From an uncultured Eubacteriales bacterium (GTDB taxonomy: Bacteria > Bacillota > Clostridia > Lachnospirales > Bianqueaceae): a DNA stretch of 32,325 bases. Shown here one piece after another: positions 8,701 to 16,296 of this stretch. Where the stretch lies: contig CADBPG010000239.1 in assembly GCA_902796435.1 (NCBI GenBank), positions 1 to 32,325 on the forward strand. Direction: 5' to 3'. The notes beneath the pieces are model-generated. The model was not told the origin of the DNA, made no database searches, and saw only the letters and a program-made list of their open reading frames with translations. Each line of letters opens with the position of its first letter. Position 1 is the stretch's first letter. The position numbers were made by a program, and so were the translations under genes.

Positions 8701-11700
8701 CGGTATCAATATGAACGGACGCCGGGAGGGCTTTGACTTTACGACCATCGTCGCGTGGGATGATGACGCGTATGGGTATTCCGGCCTGAAAGTAGAGCGG
8801 GATGAGCATGGCGCTCTTAAGGCCGTTACTTGCCCGTTCGATGAGGCTGACGATTTCTACTTCGCAGTGATGACGCCTCCTGTTGGAGAAGCGGATGATG
8901 CTACGACAGTAGAGACGGTGGACAATGATGAATTCGGCATCAGTATCAAGATGATCGATTTCAATAACAGGATCGATAAAGATAACCGCGATAACGTGCA
9001 GAGGTCTTATTTCGGACATCATCCGTGGAATCAGGCTCAGGCGTATGAAGCTGAAACAGGATTGGTATCTACCAATCTGGTGGACGGGTATCCGACGATC
9101 ACGGCAAATACCGCTATGGAAGGTACAAGCTTGTCAGGCCTCTTTAATGACATGACGCCTGCCAATCACCTGTTCATTCAAAGCGTATATAATGAAAGCG
9201 GCTATTTCGAATACGACAGCACTCAGAACTTCGCGCATTTTAATACAAACAAATACGGCCACGAAGACCAAGAAAACCTCGGGAACTTCACGGTCTACAA
9301 TCAGCTTGGCGCGATCGGGACCAATACGGGACCTACCAGAGTACACGGCCAGTTCATGCCCTTTAACAATATCAGTGCCGAGACCGGCTACGCTCATGAT
9401 GACCAAGGGAACGTGATCACCAATCAGCGGGACATCAAAGGACAGGAGCTTCCGGATACTGACCCCCGCAAGGGTGAGCCCCTGTATTCGATCCCGCAGA
9501 ATGAAGCCGATTATTTCTACGGTATGGAGCTTTCCGCCGTATTCACGCAGCCCCCTGACGGTGCGGACGACTGGGGACATGACATCATCTTCGAATTCAC
9601 CGGAGACGACGACTTCTGGTTCTACGTTGACGGTGAGTTGGTATTGGATCTGGGCGGCGTCCACAGTGCCCTGGGTGGCACCGTGAACTTCAGGACAGGC
9701 GAAGTGAACTGCAATGGCACCGAAACGACGCTCTATGACATTTTCAAGAGTAATTACCAGGCGCGCGGAAAGGATCCCGCGGCGGTCGAAGATCTCTTCG
9801 TGACAAAGACAGTGAACGGGAAGACGGTCCATGTCTTTAACGACTATACCACGCACGAGATGAAGATGTTCTATATGGAGCGCGGAGCCGGCGCATCCAA
9901 TCTGAAGATGCGGTTTAACCTGGCTTCCGTTAAACCTGGCACAGTGGAGCTGTCCAAAAAGCTCAAGGGTGTCGATCACGCATCGAACAAACTCATCCAG
10001 TATCCGTATCAGATCTGGTATCAGACAGCTGAATATGAAAAAAATCCAGACGGCACATACGTGCTTGATGAAAACGGCAATCGCAGAATCGCGAGTTTTA
10101 ACACCCCGGTCCTTATGGAGCAGCCTGCAGCGAATGAAAGTCTGAGCGGAAAAGTATATGCATCGTATAAGGGTACGAATACTCTGATTCCTTATAAGGA
10201 CTCCATGACGATCGGAGAAAATACATATAACAATGTATTCCTGCTAAAGGCCGGAGAGACGGCAGTGGTCAACTTCCCTGAGAATACCTACAGGTATAAG
10301 ATCATCGAGTGCGGCGTGGATACTGCGGTATACGATCATGTCTACATAAATGGCGATCAGTCCGGAGATGAGATCTTTGGAAAACCGTATCATAATACTG
10401 ACGGAGGGGATACGTCGCCAACCGCAACCACAACATATGATGGAACGACCCGGTCGGATTTCGGCATCACCTATGATACGTCGCAGGACCGCCCCAGAGT
10501 AGAATACATCAATGAAGCTCCGCCGGAAGTCATGCGTACGGTATCCTTAAAGAAGGTGCTCTACGATGCGGATGGCAAGCTCCTTACGGATGAGGAGGCT
10601 GCGCAGATCAAAGATGTATTTACGTTCAGACTCTATCTGGGTAATGAGTTTGCGGATCAGGAGAACCTTCTTCCGGCCAATATGTACACATATTATGTCA
10701 AGGGACCGGATGGTAATTACTGTAAGTGGGACAAGGCGGCCAAGAGCTTTGTATCGCTCAACGTTGGAACATACGAGGCATTCAAAGCCTTGAGCGAAGC
10801 TGATCAGAATGCGGGAACATTCACCACATCTATGTACGGCTCGATCTCTAAGATCCCTGCCGGATATACCGTCGAGGTGCGCGACCTGATCGTCGGCACC
10901 AAATATAAGGTAGAAGAGTTTGACCGGGAGATCCCGAGAGGTTACACGCGCCGCGATAGTGACGGCTATGTACGTACGGATGCGGATCCCGATGTAGTCT
11001 ATTATACCGAAGAAGGTGCATATGGTCAGCATCCTGCGGCAGGCAATACGACCACGGCGGAACCCATCAGTGATACGATCGCTTCCAAGACCGAATCGCC
11101 CACGATCGAGATCCGCAACCAGCAGGGCTGGGGTCTGACCGCGAAGAAAGAATGGACGGACAAGGACTTTATCATCCATGATCCGATCTATATGGCAGTC
11201 TATCTCGATGATGGGACCGGCAACCCCGGAGAACTCATAGAAGGGTCCGTACGCAGGTTGGATTCTGACAAGACGGAGATCTACTGGTTCTTCCCGGATC
11301 TGAAGGTAAACGGCGAGCCAAAAAGATTTGACCAGTTCATCGTTCGCGAAGTGGAACTGACCGGCAGCCCTGTTGTGGGTGAGGACGGTGTCGTGACGGG
11401 TTACACCGGTATCACGCCAGTAGGTGACGGCATGCCCATTAACGTCAGCGGCAAGACGATCAGCGGCTCTCCCAGAACAGAGAATTATACTGTAAACTAT
11501 CAGCCCGGCGAATCCACCGGACAGAACCAAAAGATCCGCGTTGACACCATAACGAATTCCAGACCCGGTATCCAGATCTATAAGACAGACTGGAGCGGTG
11601 AGACTTACCTGTCCGGCGCAGAATTCACGCTGAAGGATTCCGGTGGCCATGATGTGGGATATGCGTCCTATACTTCAGGCAGTGATGGCTTGGTGACCAC

Positions 11701-12799
11701 AGCCTACCTGAACGAGGGCACCTTTACACTGGATGAGATCAGGACCCCATCTGGCTATGTGGCACTCGACCAGCCGATCACCATTACGGTGACAACAACT
11801 GAACCGGCAAGTTATGATCTGACGGTGGCAGTAGGAAATACGACGTATTATATCAAAGTGAGCGGCCCCGAAGGCTTCTTTACAACTGCTGCGGCAACGG
11901 ATAAAACGATGGCGCGCATCACTGTGAAGAACCGTACCTTGAGGGAGCTGAAAGTCGAAAAAGTAGGAGTTGACGGCAGCACGAGGACCGCGCTCAGCGG
12001 CGTTCATTTCGCCTTGTATGACCAGGTCAAAGACAGTGAAGGTAACGTGCGTCCCGCATATAATCCCAAGACCGGTTATGAAGATCTTGTAACAAATGAC
12101 GATGGCATCCTTACGGATATGACGATGAACGTCGGCCCGGGCACTTACTATCTGAGAGAGAAGGCTGCTCCCAGCGGGTACAAGAAGCTGGCGGAAGACC
12201 TGTGCATTACGATCGGTAAGAATGGCAGCGTAACGATCAATAACAGCGGTTATAAGAACTGGCTGACCAAGGATACTTCCGTCCCGGGTACTGTCTCATA
12301 TCAAATCAGCATCGAGAACACGCCCCTCGGTATAACTTTGCGAAAGGCGGATGAAAGCGGAGCGCCTTTGGCCGGAGCGAAATTCGAGCTGAAGATGAGC
12401 CACAACGGCAGCTTCGAACCTGTCAACGGATACGGACTCGGGGAAAATGGTCTGATCGATATGACAGACAAGGCGGAGATGACCTTTACCGGTATGACCA
12501 GCGGCATCTATTGGCTCTCGGAGATCGCTGCTCCTCCAGGTCACATCATTCAGAACAAGGACATCTACTTCAGTGTTTCTGACGGTGCGGTGACGATCAC
12601 CGATAAAGACGGCAATGAAACAACGTATGCCGGAGTAGAGCTTAAGGACGATAACACGACGATCATAGTGAAAAATGTATCAGGCCCTGCCTTGCCATAC
12701 ACAGGCGGTTTCGGCACGTCGCTGATCTACATCCTCGGGATCTTGCTCACAGGCATCGCCGGAGCTTGGCTGGTGATGAGGAAGAGACGGAGCGTATAA
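5759..12799 (+). CDS. Giant LPXTG-anchored surface protein with His/Cys repeats, degenerate CHAP-like domain, fibro-slime domain and SpaA/Cna-B-type domains
   Basis: A 2346-residue sortase substrate. Residues about 20-50 form a long signal peptide ending near LPAIT. Residues 59-195 hold six HxHxxxCY units with intervening LVCGLEE-type motifs. Residues about 221-376 resemble an NlpC/P60-CHAP-like domain (GDPYVDWNVAFAAFCLHYA), but the catalytic Cys position is Asn265 and the usual His position is Arg332, so it should be inactive. Beta-rich segments of unknown type fill about 560-1045. A fibro-slime domain spans about 1060-1400 (DDDFWFYVDGELVLDLGGVH near 1282). Pilin/Cna-B-like domains lie at about 1395-1910. 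Three SpaA-like domains cover about 1935-2015, 2060-2165 and 2190-2300, with Lys and Glu isopeptide-type positions (TLDEI, YYLREKAAPSGY, YWLSEIAAP). LPYTG is at 2312-2316, then a hydrophobic helix and RKRR. It is a probable adhesin or stalk. No sortase gene is in the window. Confidence 0.9.
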   Translation: MSNDLKYQINERRRNKNKRVRRSRWTRLFALLIAVATLYSLSLPAITQEKQTFCGMEEHKHSEACYESTDEDPSEDGHTHTDACYTETEKLICGQEETEGHTHTEDCYQTTEKLVCGLEEGEDHTHTDACYERSKELVCSQEESVGHQHTEACYETERKLVCGLEESKGVSSHGDVGRKLICDQPEHTHSLQCYSDPSADLEKEDDWKQTFPEFTKETPAQRVALIAQSQVDYKESAKNYAVRNDQAHGYTRYGVWSGDPYVDWNVAFAAFCLHYADIDADEMPAADDAEKWIKSLEKREMYVTGEWLAAYEPADGELVFLKEKEKEDAPVRVAIVTDVDTEKQHLVAIEGDAKDQVRKIKYDFTDQDILGIGRLPEKAYQNEAAEESQKDLPQFPVQQFRASDGKNYTITVRFGPDAGVPENAQLEVSEILPETDPEAYEAYAAKAVDAVGCDQDSVDNIRLFDIKIVDGANEKVELQAPVDVQIQLMEISGTDTDTQVVHFADEKAEGELIEQVEVKEEDKDGSSNAEPVRTLSFETEGFSVYAIVDAPEPKNTELAVNSLSEIEAGQEYLLSIVRSGTNYMTGTTTLNGSTYELLGNTNKASAEKWAFEFPEAGKIYIYKTDSEGAKQYLNVDDARSISFSDTPQAFNIEETTNAAGAFYIYTVIGNKNYALSVRGSRNFFFENRNNGANANERVVLTKNVKDLYDLDGKTFGIAYNDDSTTAAAMSADKVNGQNRLAGVDMVIRPDALNNSGNLLVAENSDIQEWTFEAIELDRYYIKTTVDGAEKFLRINNGSVTLVGDRASASQIQATPGTDANSGKWHFTVNNYSLNYTGGNTNNFNAANNSNASTWMNLVEKSTLSDDDFVEYSARKISVSDESIGASAPEKAQVIVYTRVWNETTKKYEFYAVDHDGSLIRVYDSGDMINWTGNKVNSALWEFTEYTNADGTPNYYYELQNTAYSGTYLVPQSESIIADHTVGINMNGRREGFDFTTIVAWDDDAYGYSGLKVERDEHGALKAVTCPFDEADDFYFAVMTPPVGEADDATTVETVDNDEFGISIKMIDFNNRIDKDNRDNVQRSYFGHHPWNQAQAYEAETGLVSTNLVDGYPTITANTAMEGTSLSGLFNDMTPANHLFIQSVYNESGYFEYDSTQNFAHFNTNKYGHEDQENLGNFTVYNQLGAIGTNTGPTRVHGQFMPFNNISAETGYAHDDQGNVITNQRDIKGQELPDTDPRKGEPLYSIPQNEADYFYGMELSAVFTQPPDGADDWGHDIIFEFTGDDDFWFYVDGELVLDLGGVHSALGGTVNFRTGEVNCNGTETTLYDIFKSNYQARGKDPAAVEDLFVTKTVNGKTVHVFNDYTTHEMKMFYMERGAGASNLKMRFNLASVKPGTVELSKKLKGVDHASNKLIQYPYQIWYQTAEYEKNPDGTYVLDENGNRRIASFNTPVLMEQPAANESLSGKVYASYKGTNTLIPYKDSMTIGENTYNNVFLLKAGETAVVNFPENTYRYKIIECGVDTAVYDHVYINGDQSGDEIFGKPYHNTDGGDTSPTATTTYDGTTRSDFGITYDTSQDRPRVEYINEAPPEVMRTVSLKKVLYDADGKLLTDEEAAQIKDVFTFRLYLGNEFADQENLLPANMYTYYVKGPDGNYCKWDKAAKSFVSLNVGTYEAFKALSEADQNAGTFTTSMYGSISKIPAGYTVEVRDLIVGTKYKVEEFDREIPRGYTRRDSDGYVRTDADPDVVYYTEEGAYGQHPAAGNTTTAEPISDTIASKTESPTIEIRNQQGWGLTAKKEWTDKDFIIHDPIYMAVYLDDGTGNPGELIEGSVRRLDSDKTEIYWFFPDLKVNGEPKRFDQFIVREVELTGSPVVGEDGVVTGYTGITPVGDGMPINVSGKTISGSPRTENYTVNYQPGESTGQNQKIRVDTITNSRPGIQIYKTDWSGETYLSGAEFTLKDSGGHDVGYASYTSGSDGLVTTAYLNEGTFTLDEIRTPSGYVALDQPITITVTTTEPASYDLTVAVGNTTYYIKVSGPEGFFTTAAATDKTMARITVKNRTLRELKVEKVGVDGSTRTALSGVHFALYDQVKDSEGNVRPAYNPKTGYEDLVTNDDGILTDMTMNVGPGTYYLREKAAPSGYKKLAEDLCITIGKNGSVTINNSGYKNWLTKDTSVPGTVSYQISIENTPLGITLRKADESGAPLAGAKFELKMSHNGSFEPVNGYGLGENGLIDMTDKAEMTFTGMTSGIYWLSEIAAPPGHIIQNKDIYFSVSDGAVTITDKDGNETTYAGVELKDDNTTIIVKNVSGPALPYTGGFGTSLIYILGILLTGIAGAWLVMRKRRSV
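5933..6343 (+). repeat. In-gene repeats encoding HxHxxxCY / LxCGxEE units
   Basis: Six copies of an HxHxxxCY motif. The central four (starting at residues 78, 101, 124 and 147) are spaced exactly 23 residues apart, each followed by a second Cys in L(V/I)C(G/S).EE. Regular His and Cys spacing suggests metal binding or disulfides. Confidence 0.85.
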
Positions 12800-12800
12800 G

Positions 12801-12846
12801 AAAAAAAAGAGGAAGCAGTTGCTCACTGCTTCCTCATTCTTTTTGT
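12801..12846. terminator. Bidirectional intrinsic terminator
   Basis: A perfect 11-bp stem (12809-12819 with 12825-12835) has loop TGCTC, with A8 on the left and ATTCTTTTT on the right. It ends both the surface protein gene and the converging trpB gene. Confidence 0.92.
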
Positions 12847-12856
12847 GTTTAAGATA

Positions 12857-14233
12857 TCAATCCACCTGCGGCAATCTGGCGCGGAAGGTCTCCAGTTCCT
12901 CGTCGGTCGGGATGTAATCATTCATTTCACCGTTGTGGAACTTCTCATAGGCCACCAGATCGAAGTAGCCGGTACCGGTCAGACCGAAGACGATGGTCTT
13001 CTCTTCGCCGGTCTCCTTGCACTTGAGCGCCTCGTCGATGGCAACGCGGATGGCGTGGCTGCTTTCCGGTGCGGGCAGGATGCCTTCCACGCGGGCAAAC
13101 TGTTCCGCTGCCTCGAAGACCTTGGTCTGCTCGACGCTGACCGCTTCCATATAGCCATCATCGTAGAGCTGCGACAGGACCGGGCTCATGCCATGGTAGC
13201 GCAGACCGCCGGCATGGTCCGCTGAGGGGATGAAGTCGCTGCCCAAGGTATACATCTTAGCCAACGGGCAGACCATACCCGTGTCGCAGAAGTCATACGC
13301 AAAGACGCCGCGGGTCAGGCTGGGGCAGGATGCAGGTTCGACCGCGATGATGCGATAGTCGGCTTCTCCACGCAGTTTTTCGCCCATGAACGGGGAGATC
13401 AGTCCGCCCAGGTTGGAGCCGCCGCCGGCACAACCGATGATGATGTCCGGCTTGATGCCGTATTTGTCAAGTGCGGCCTTCGTCTCCACGCCGATCACGC
13501 TCTGGTGCAGCAGGACCTGGTTCAGGACGCTGCCCAAAACATAGCGATAACCAGGATTGGATACGGCAGTCTCCACCGCTTCGCTGATGGCGCAGCCCAG
13601 GGAACCAGTGGTACCCGGATGCTCTGCCAGGATCTTGCGGCCGACTTCGGTCGTCATGGAGGGAGAGGGGGTGACGGATGCGCCGTAGACTTTCATCACT
13701 TCACGGCGGAACGGTTTTTGCTCATAGCTCACCTTGACCATGAAGACCTTGCAGTCCAGGTCAAAGTACGAGCAGGACATGGACAAGGCTGTGCCCCATT
13801 GGCCGGCACCGGTCTCTGTAGTGACGCCTTTAAGGCCTTGTTTCTTAGCGTAGTATGCCTGGGCGATCGCGGAATTCAGCTTATGGCTGCCGGAGGTGTT
13901 GTTGCCCTCGAACTTGTAGTAGATCTTTGCCGGGGTCTGCAGTTTTTCTTCCAGACAGTAGGCGCGGACCAACGGTGAAGGACGGTACATTTTGTAGAAA
14001 TCACGGATCTCCTGCGGGATCTCGATATAACGGTTGTCGTTGTCCAGTTCCTGCTGAACCAGTTCGTCACAGAAGACACCGCTCAGTTCCTCAGCGGTCA
14101 TCGGCTGATGGGTCGCAGGGTTCAGCAACGGTGCGGGCTTGTTCTTCATATCCGCCCGGACGTTGTACCAGGTCTTCGGCATCTCATCTTCGGTCAGGTA
14201 GATCTTGTAAGGGATACGGTTCTTGTCGGACAT
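12857..14233 (-). CDS. trpB: Tryptophan synthase beta-like PLP enzyme (TrpB2 type)
   Basis: A 458-residue PLP enzyme expected to join indole and serine to give tryptophan. GSHKLNSA carries the PLP lysine (near residue 117). ETGAGQWG, the Gly-rich phosphate-binding GCAGGGSNLGG (near 268) and FGLTGTGYFD are all typical. The extended N-terminus (PKTWYN, RPSPL) and the length fit the TrpB2 group, which often occurs without trpA, as here: no other trp gene is visible. The ATG at 14233 is chosen because AAAGGAG lies seven bases before it; an upstream in-frame start would fall within the terminator stem of the leader. A Trp-specific T-box precedes it, which supports a role in tryptophan supply, probably by using free indole. 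Confidence 0.93.
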   Translation of the reverse strand: MSDKNRIPYKIYLTEDEMPKTWYNVRADMKNKPAPLLNPATHQPMTAEELSGVFCDELVQQELDNDNRYIEIPQEIRDFYKMYRPSPLVRAYCLEEKLQTPAKIYYKFEGNNTSGSHKLNSAIAQAYYAKKQGLKGVTTETGAGQWGTALSMSCSYFDLDCKVFMVKVSYEQKPFRREVMKVYGASVTPSPSMTTEVGRKILAEHPGTTGSLGCAISEAVETAVSNPGYRYVLGSVLNQVLLHQSVIGVETKAALDKYGIKPDIIIGCAGGGSNLGGLISPFMGEKLRGEADYRIIAVEPASCPSLTRGVFAYDFCDTGMVCPLAKMYTLGSDFIPSADHAGGLRYHGMSPVLSQLYDDGYMEAVSVEQTKVFEAAEQFARVEGILPAPESSHAIRVAIDEALKCKETGEEKTIVFGLTGTGYFDLVAYEKFHNGEMNDYIPTDEELETFRARLPQVD

Positions 14234-14309
14234 GTTCTGTCTCCTTTCTCGTTCGGGGCTGTTTCGCCCCTTGTACTGTGATCGATCCGGGACAGGGTAG
14301 TGAATAAAT

Positions 14310-14590
14310 AAAAAACCTGTCCCATGCATTTGACTGCTGGGACAGGTGTATTAACATAACCTGCGGTGCCACCCGGCTTGATGTGCATCAGCACACCCAC
14401 TTAGCGCATACGATCATATGCCGGACTTTGATCACGGAGGTCCCGCTCCGTCTCCCATACTGCGGCTGTGCCGTTTCTGGTCGCCCTCAGAAGCCCATTT
14501 AGTAAAGGAACTTTTGCCGCGATCCCACCATCCGCGGCTCTCTGGAAAAAGAAGATCTTTACTTACTCACTCTTCCTCAACGGTTTGCAT
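14310..14590 (-). promoter_or_regulatory. T-box leader (tRNA-Trp sensing) with terminator, upstream of trpB
   Basis: Read on the minus strand, Stem I starts with GAGGAAGAGTGAGTA, continues through an AGAGAG box and GGTGGGATCGCGGC (14516-14543), and returns with CTTTACTAAATGGGC. The likely specifier codon is TGG (Trp) at 14495-14497. The T-box sequence GGGTGGCACCGCAGG lies at 14360-14374. It is followed by a 10-bp terminator stem (14315-14324 with 14338-14347) and a T run (14310-14315). Uncharged tRNA-Trp would stabilise the antiterminator and allow trpB transcription. The motifs and the product agree. Confidence 0.93.
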
Positions 14591-14591
14591 C

Positions 14592-14620
14592 AATTTACCA
14601 CAGGAAAGCTAATCTGTCAA
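14592..14620 (-). promoter_or_regulatory. Sigma-A promoter of the T-box/trpB transcript
   Basis: On the minus strand a perfect TTGACA (14615-14620) and TAAATT (14592-14597) with a 17-base spacer. The predicted start near 14585 fits the beginning of Stem I. Confidence 0.75.
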
Positions 14621-14683
14621 GCATGAAATTTGAATTGCATGAATTAACAGTATGAGAGTTCTGTAAAGCTGAAAAAAATGAAG

Positions 14684-14712
14684 TTCACTATTCTCGCCTC
14701 TTGTGCTATAGT
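14684..14712 (+). promoter_or_regulatory. Putative promoter for the sigma factor/lipoprotein unit
   Basis: TTCACT (14684-14689) and TATAGT (14707-14712) with a 17-base spacer. The leader to the first candidate start (14803) is about 85 bases. Any site recognised by the encoded sigma factor itself could not be identified. Confidence 0.45.
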
Positions 14713-14802
14713 ATATTTTAGAAAAAATTTCAGATTCTTGCAACCGTTCTTTGCTTTCGATCGTTATAAGAGTGAAAACCACGAGGAAAGAAGGGATTCC
14801 GG

Positions 14803-14943
14803 TTGATCGAGAGCTTGCTCCGGGTATGGATCAAAAATGCGATCTTGTCATTCCCAATCGATCAGGAGAAAAAATCACATTTATTGCAAAAGATCCTTAA
14901 GACATTGATGCGTGACAGAGAAAACAGGGAGACGGTTCGTTGA
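14803..14943 (+). CDS. Possible 46-residue leader protein overlapping the sigma factor start
   Basis: A TTG-initiated ORF preceded by GAGGAAAGAAGGG, about seven bases away. It encodes 46 residues, mostly amphipathic and basic at the end (starts MIESLLRVWIKNAIL). Its TGA overlaps the TTG start of the sigma gene within TTGA, the classic arrangement for translational coupling. No homology was recognised and it has no other support, so it may be chance. If real it could be a coupling device or a small modulator of the sigma factor. Confidence 0.35.
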   Translation: MIESLLRVWIKNAILSFPIDQEKKSHLLQKILKTLMRDRENRETVR

Positions 14944-16277
14944 AATACTGCGATTATTGCCATAAAGAAATACCTGATGAGGCGTTGTTCTGTCCGCATT
15001 GCGGGCGGCAGGACACCTGTGCCGGCAGCCTGATCGGCAGAGCGGAACGGGGAGACCAGGAGGCAGTCAGCCGGTTATATGAATGGTCATATGATATTGT
15101 GTACCGATCGGTCCGCCCTATGTTCAAGGATGAAGATACGGTCTTTGACATCATTCAGGACACATACATCAAAGCCTTTACACATCTGAGCGGGTTGCAC
15201 AGCGATGATGAATTTATACCTTGGATCCGAAGGATCGCACGCAATACAGCTTTAGACTGGTTGAAAAAGAAACAGCCGCTGTTGTTCAGCCAATTGTCTG
15301 CAGGAGAAGAGCAGAAAGTCCCGGTCGAAGAATTATTGGAAGACAAGTATGTCGGACATATCCCCGACCGGATCCTGGATCAGAAAGAGACACAGCGTCT
15401 GATCCGCCAGATCCTCGACGAACTACCGGAGGATCAACGAGCAGTCATCATCATGTTTTATTTTGATGACATGTCTGTCAAGGAGATCGCGGAAATGACA
15501 GGCGCTACGGAAAGCGCGGTCAAGAGCCGCCTCCTGTATGGACGTCGGAAGATCGAGAAGAAGGTACGTGAACTGGAGCAGGAGGGTACGAAACTATATG
15601 GTATGGCACCGCTCCCATTCCTGCTTTGGCTTGTGCGTGATCAATACAATTATGTATCCACAGCGCCGGATCGGGTCATACGGCAGAATCTTTTCAAGAG
15701 TCAAGCAGGGCAGCCGGTTGCATCAGCGTCCGCCAGTGGAGCCGGCGCCGTTGGCAGTGCCGCGGCATCGAAGATCGTGATCGGCGGTATCTTGGCATCG
15801 ATCATCCTTGGCGGCGGGATCTACGGGATCATCCAATCGGCACAGCCTGCATCCGATCTTTCCGAAAACCAGATCGTTTCCACCATTTTGCCAGAAAAAC
15901 AGGACGACATAAACGACTGGATCGCCCAGGAAGAAGCATCAGGCCGCGTCGTTTTGACGGGTACGATCGATACATACACCTACGATGAAGCTGTGGAATT
16001 GCAGGGAATGCCGGACTGGAATGAGCCGGATAACGAACTGCGCAGGATCATCGTGGTCGATTCGCCTAAGGTCGTACGCGGTGTGCATGTGGACGGCTAT
16101 CAGGAAAGCGAAGTAAGGCTGATCCTGGTCACGGATGCTGATTTTCCCGCTTCCTATGATGGGCAGCAAATAACTTTCAGTGTCAGCCCGGAAACTTTGA
16201 TGTGGCCCAGTGATACAAGAATTCCGGTCATGCAGCCTGGAACCAATGATATCCATATCATGGATCGATACAAGTGA
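14940..16277 (+). CDS. Zinc-ribbon ECF-like sigma-70 factor with C-terminal membrane anchor and extracytoplasmic domain
   Basis: A 445-residue fusion. Residues 1-25 are a zinc ribbon (Cys4, Cys7, Cys18, Cys21). About 30-110 is sigma region 2 (DIIQDTYIKAF, IPWIRRIARNTALDWLKK). About 150-205 is region 4 with the helix-turn-helix (MSVKEIAEMTGATESAVKSR). Residues about 276-298 form one membrane helix, leaving about 145 residues outside the cell. The start is TTG with GGGAG eight bases upstream; no in-frame ATG fits. No separate anti-sigma gene is adjacent, so the tethered C-terminal part may hold the sigma factor at the membrane and sense a signal, perhaps with release by proteolysis (inference). 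The lipoprotein gene follows 19 bases downstream. Confidence 0.88.
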   Translation: MKYCDYCHKEIPDEALFCPHCGRQDTCAGSLIGRAERGDQEAVSRLYEWSYDIVYRSVRPMFKDEDTVFDIIQDTYIKAFTHLSGLHSDDEFIPWIRRIARNTALDWLKKKQPLLFSQLSAGEEQKVPVEELLEDKYVGHIPDRILDQKETQRLIRQILDELPEDQRAVIIMFYFDDMSVKEIAEMTGATESAVKSRLLYGRRKIEKKVRELEQEGTKLYGMAPLPFLLWLVRDQYNYVSTAPDRVIRQNLFKSQAGQPVASASASGAGAVGSAAASKIVIGGILASIILGGGIYGIIQSAQPASDLSENQIVSTILPEKQDDINDWIAQEEASGRVVLTGTIDTYTYDEAVELQGMPDWNEPDNELRRIIVVDSPKVVRGVHVDGYQESEVRLILVTDADFPASYDGQQITFSVSPETLMWPSDTRIPVMQPGTNDIHIMDRYK

Positions 16278-16296
16278 TTTGAGGAGGAAGAGAAAT

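Noticed and set aside
14826-14900. 24-codon ATG frame in the leader of the sigma gene
   Set aside because: No ribosome binding site at a suitable distance, and the overlapping 46-codon TTG frame has better signals.
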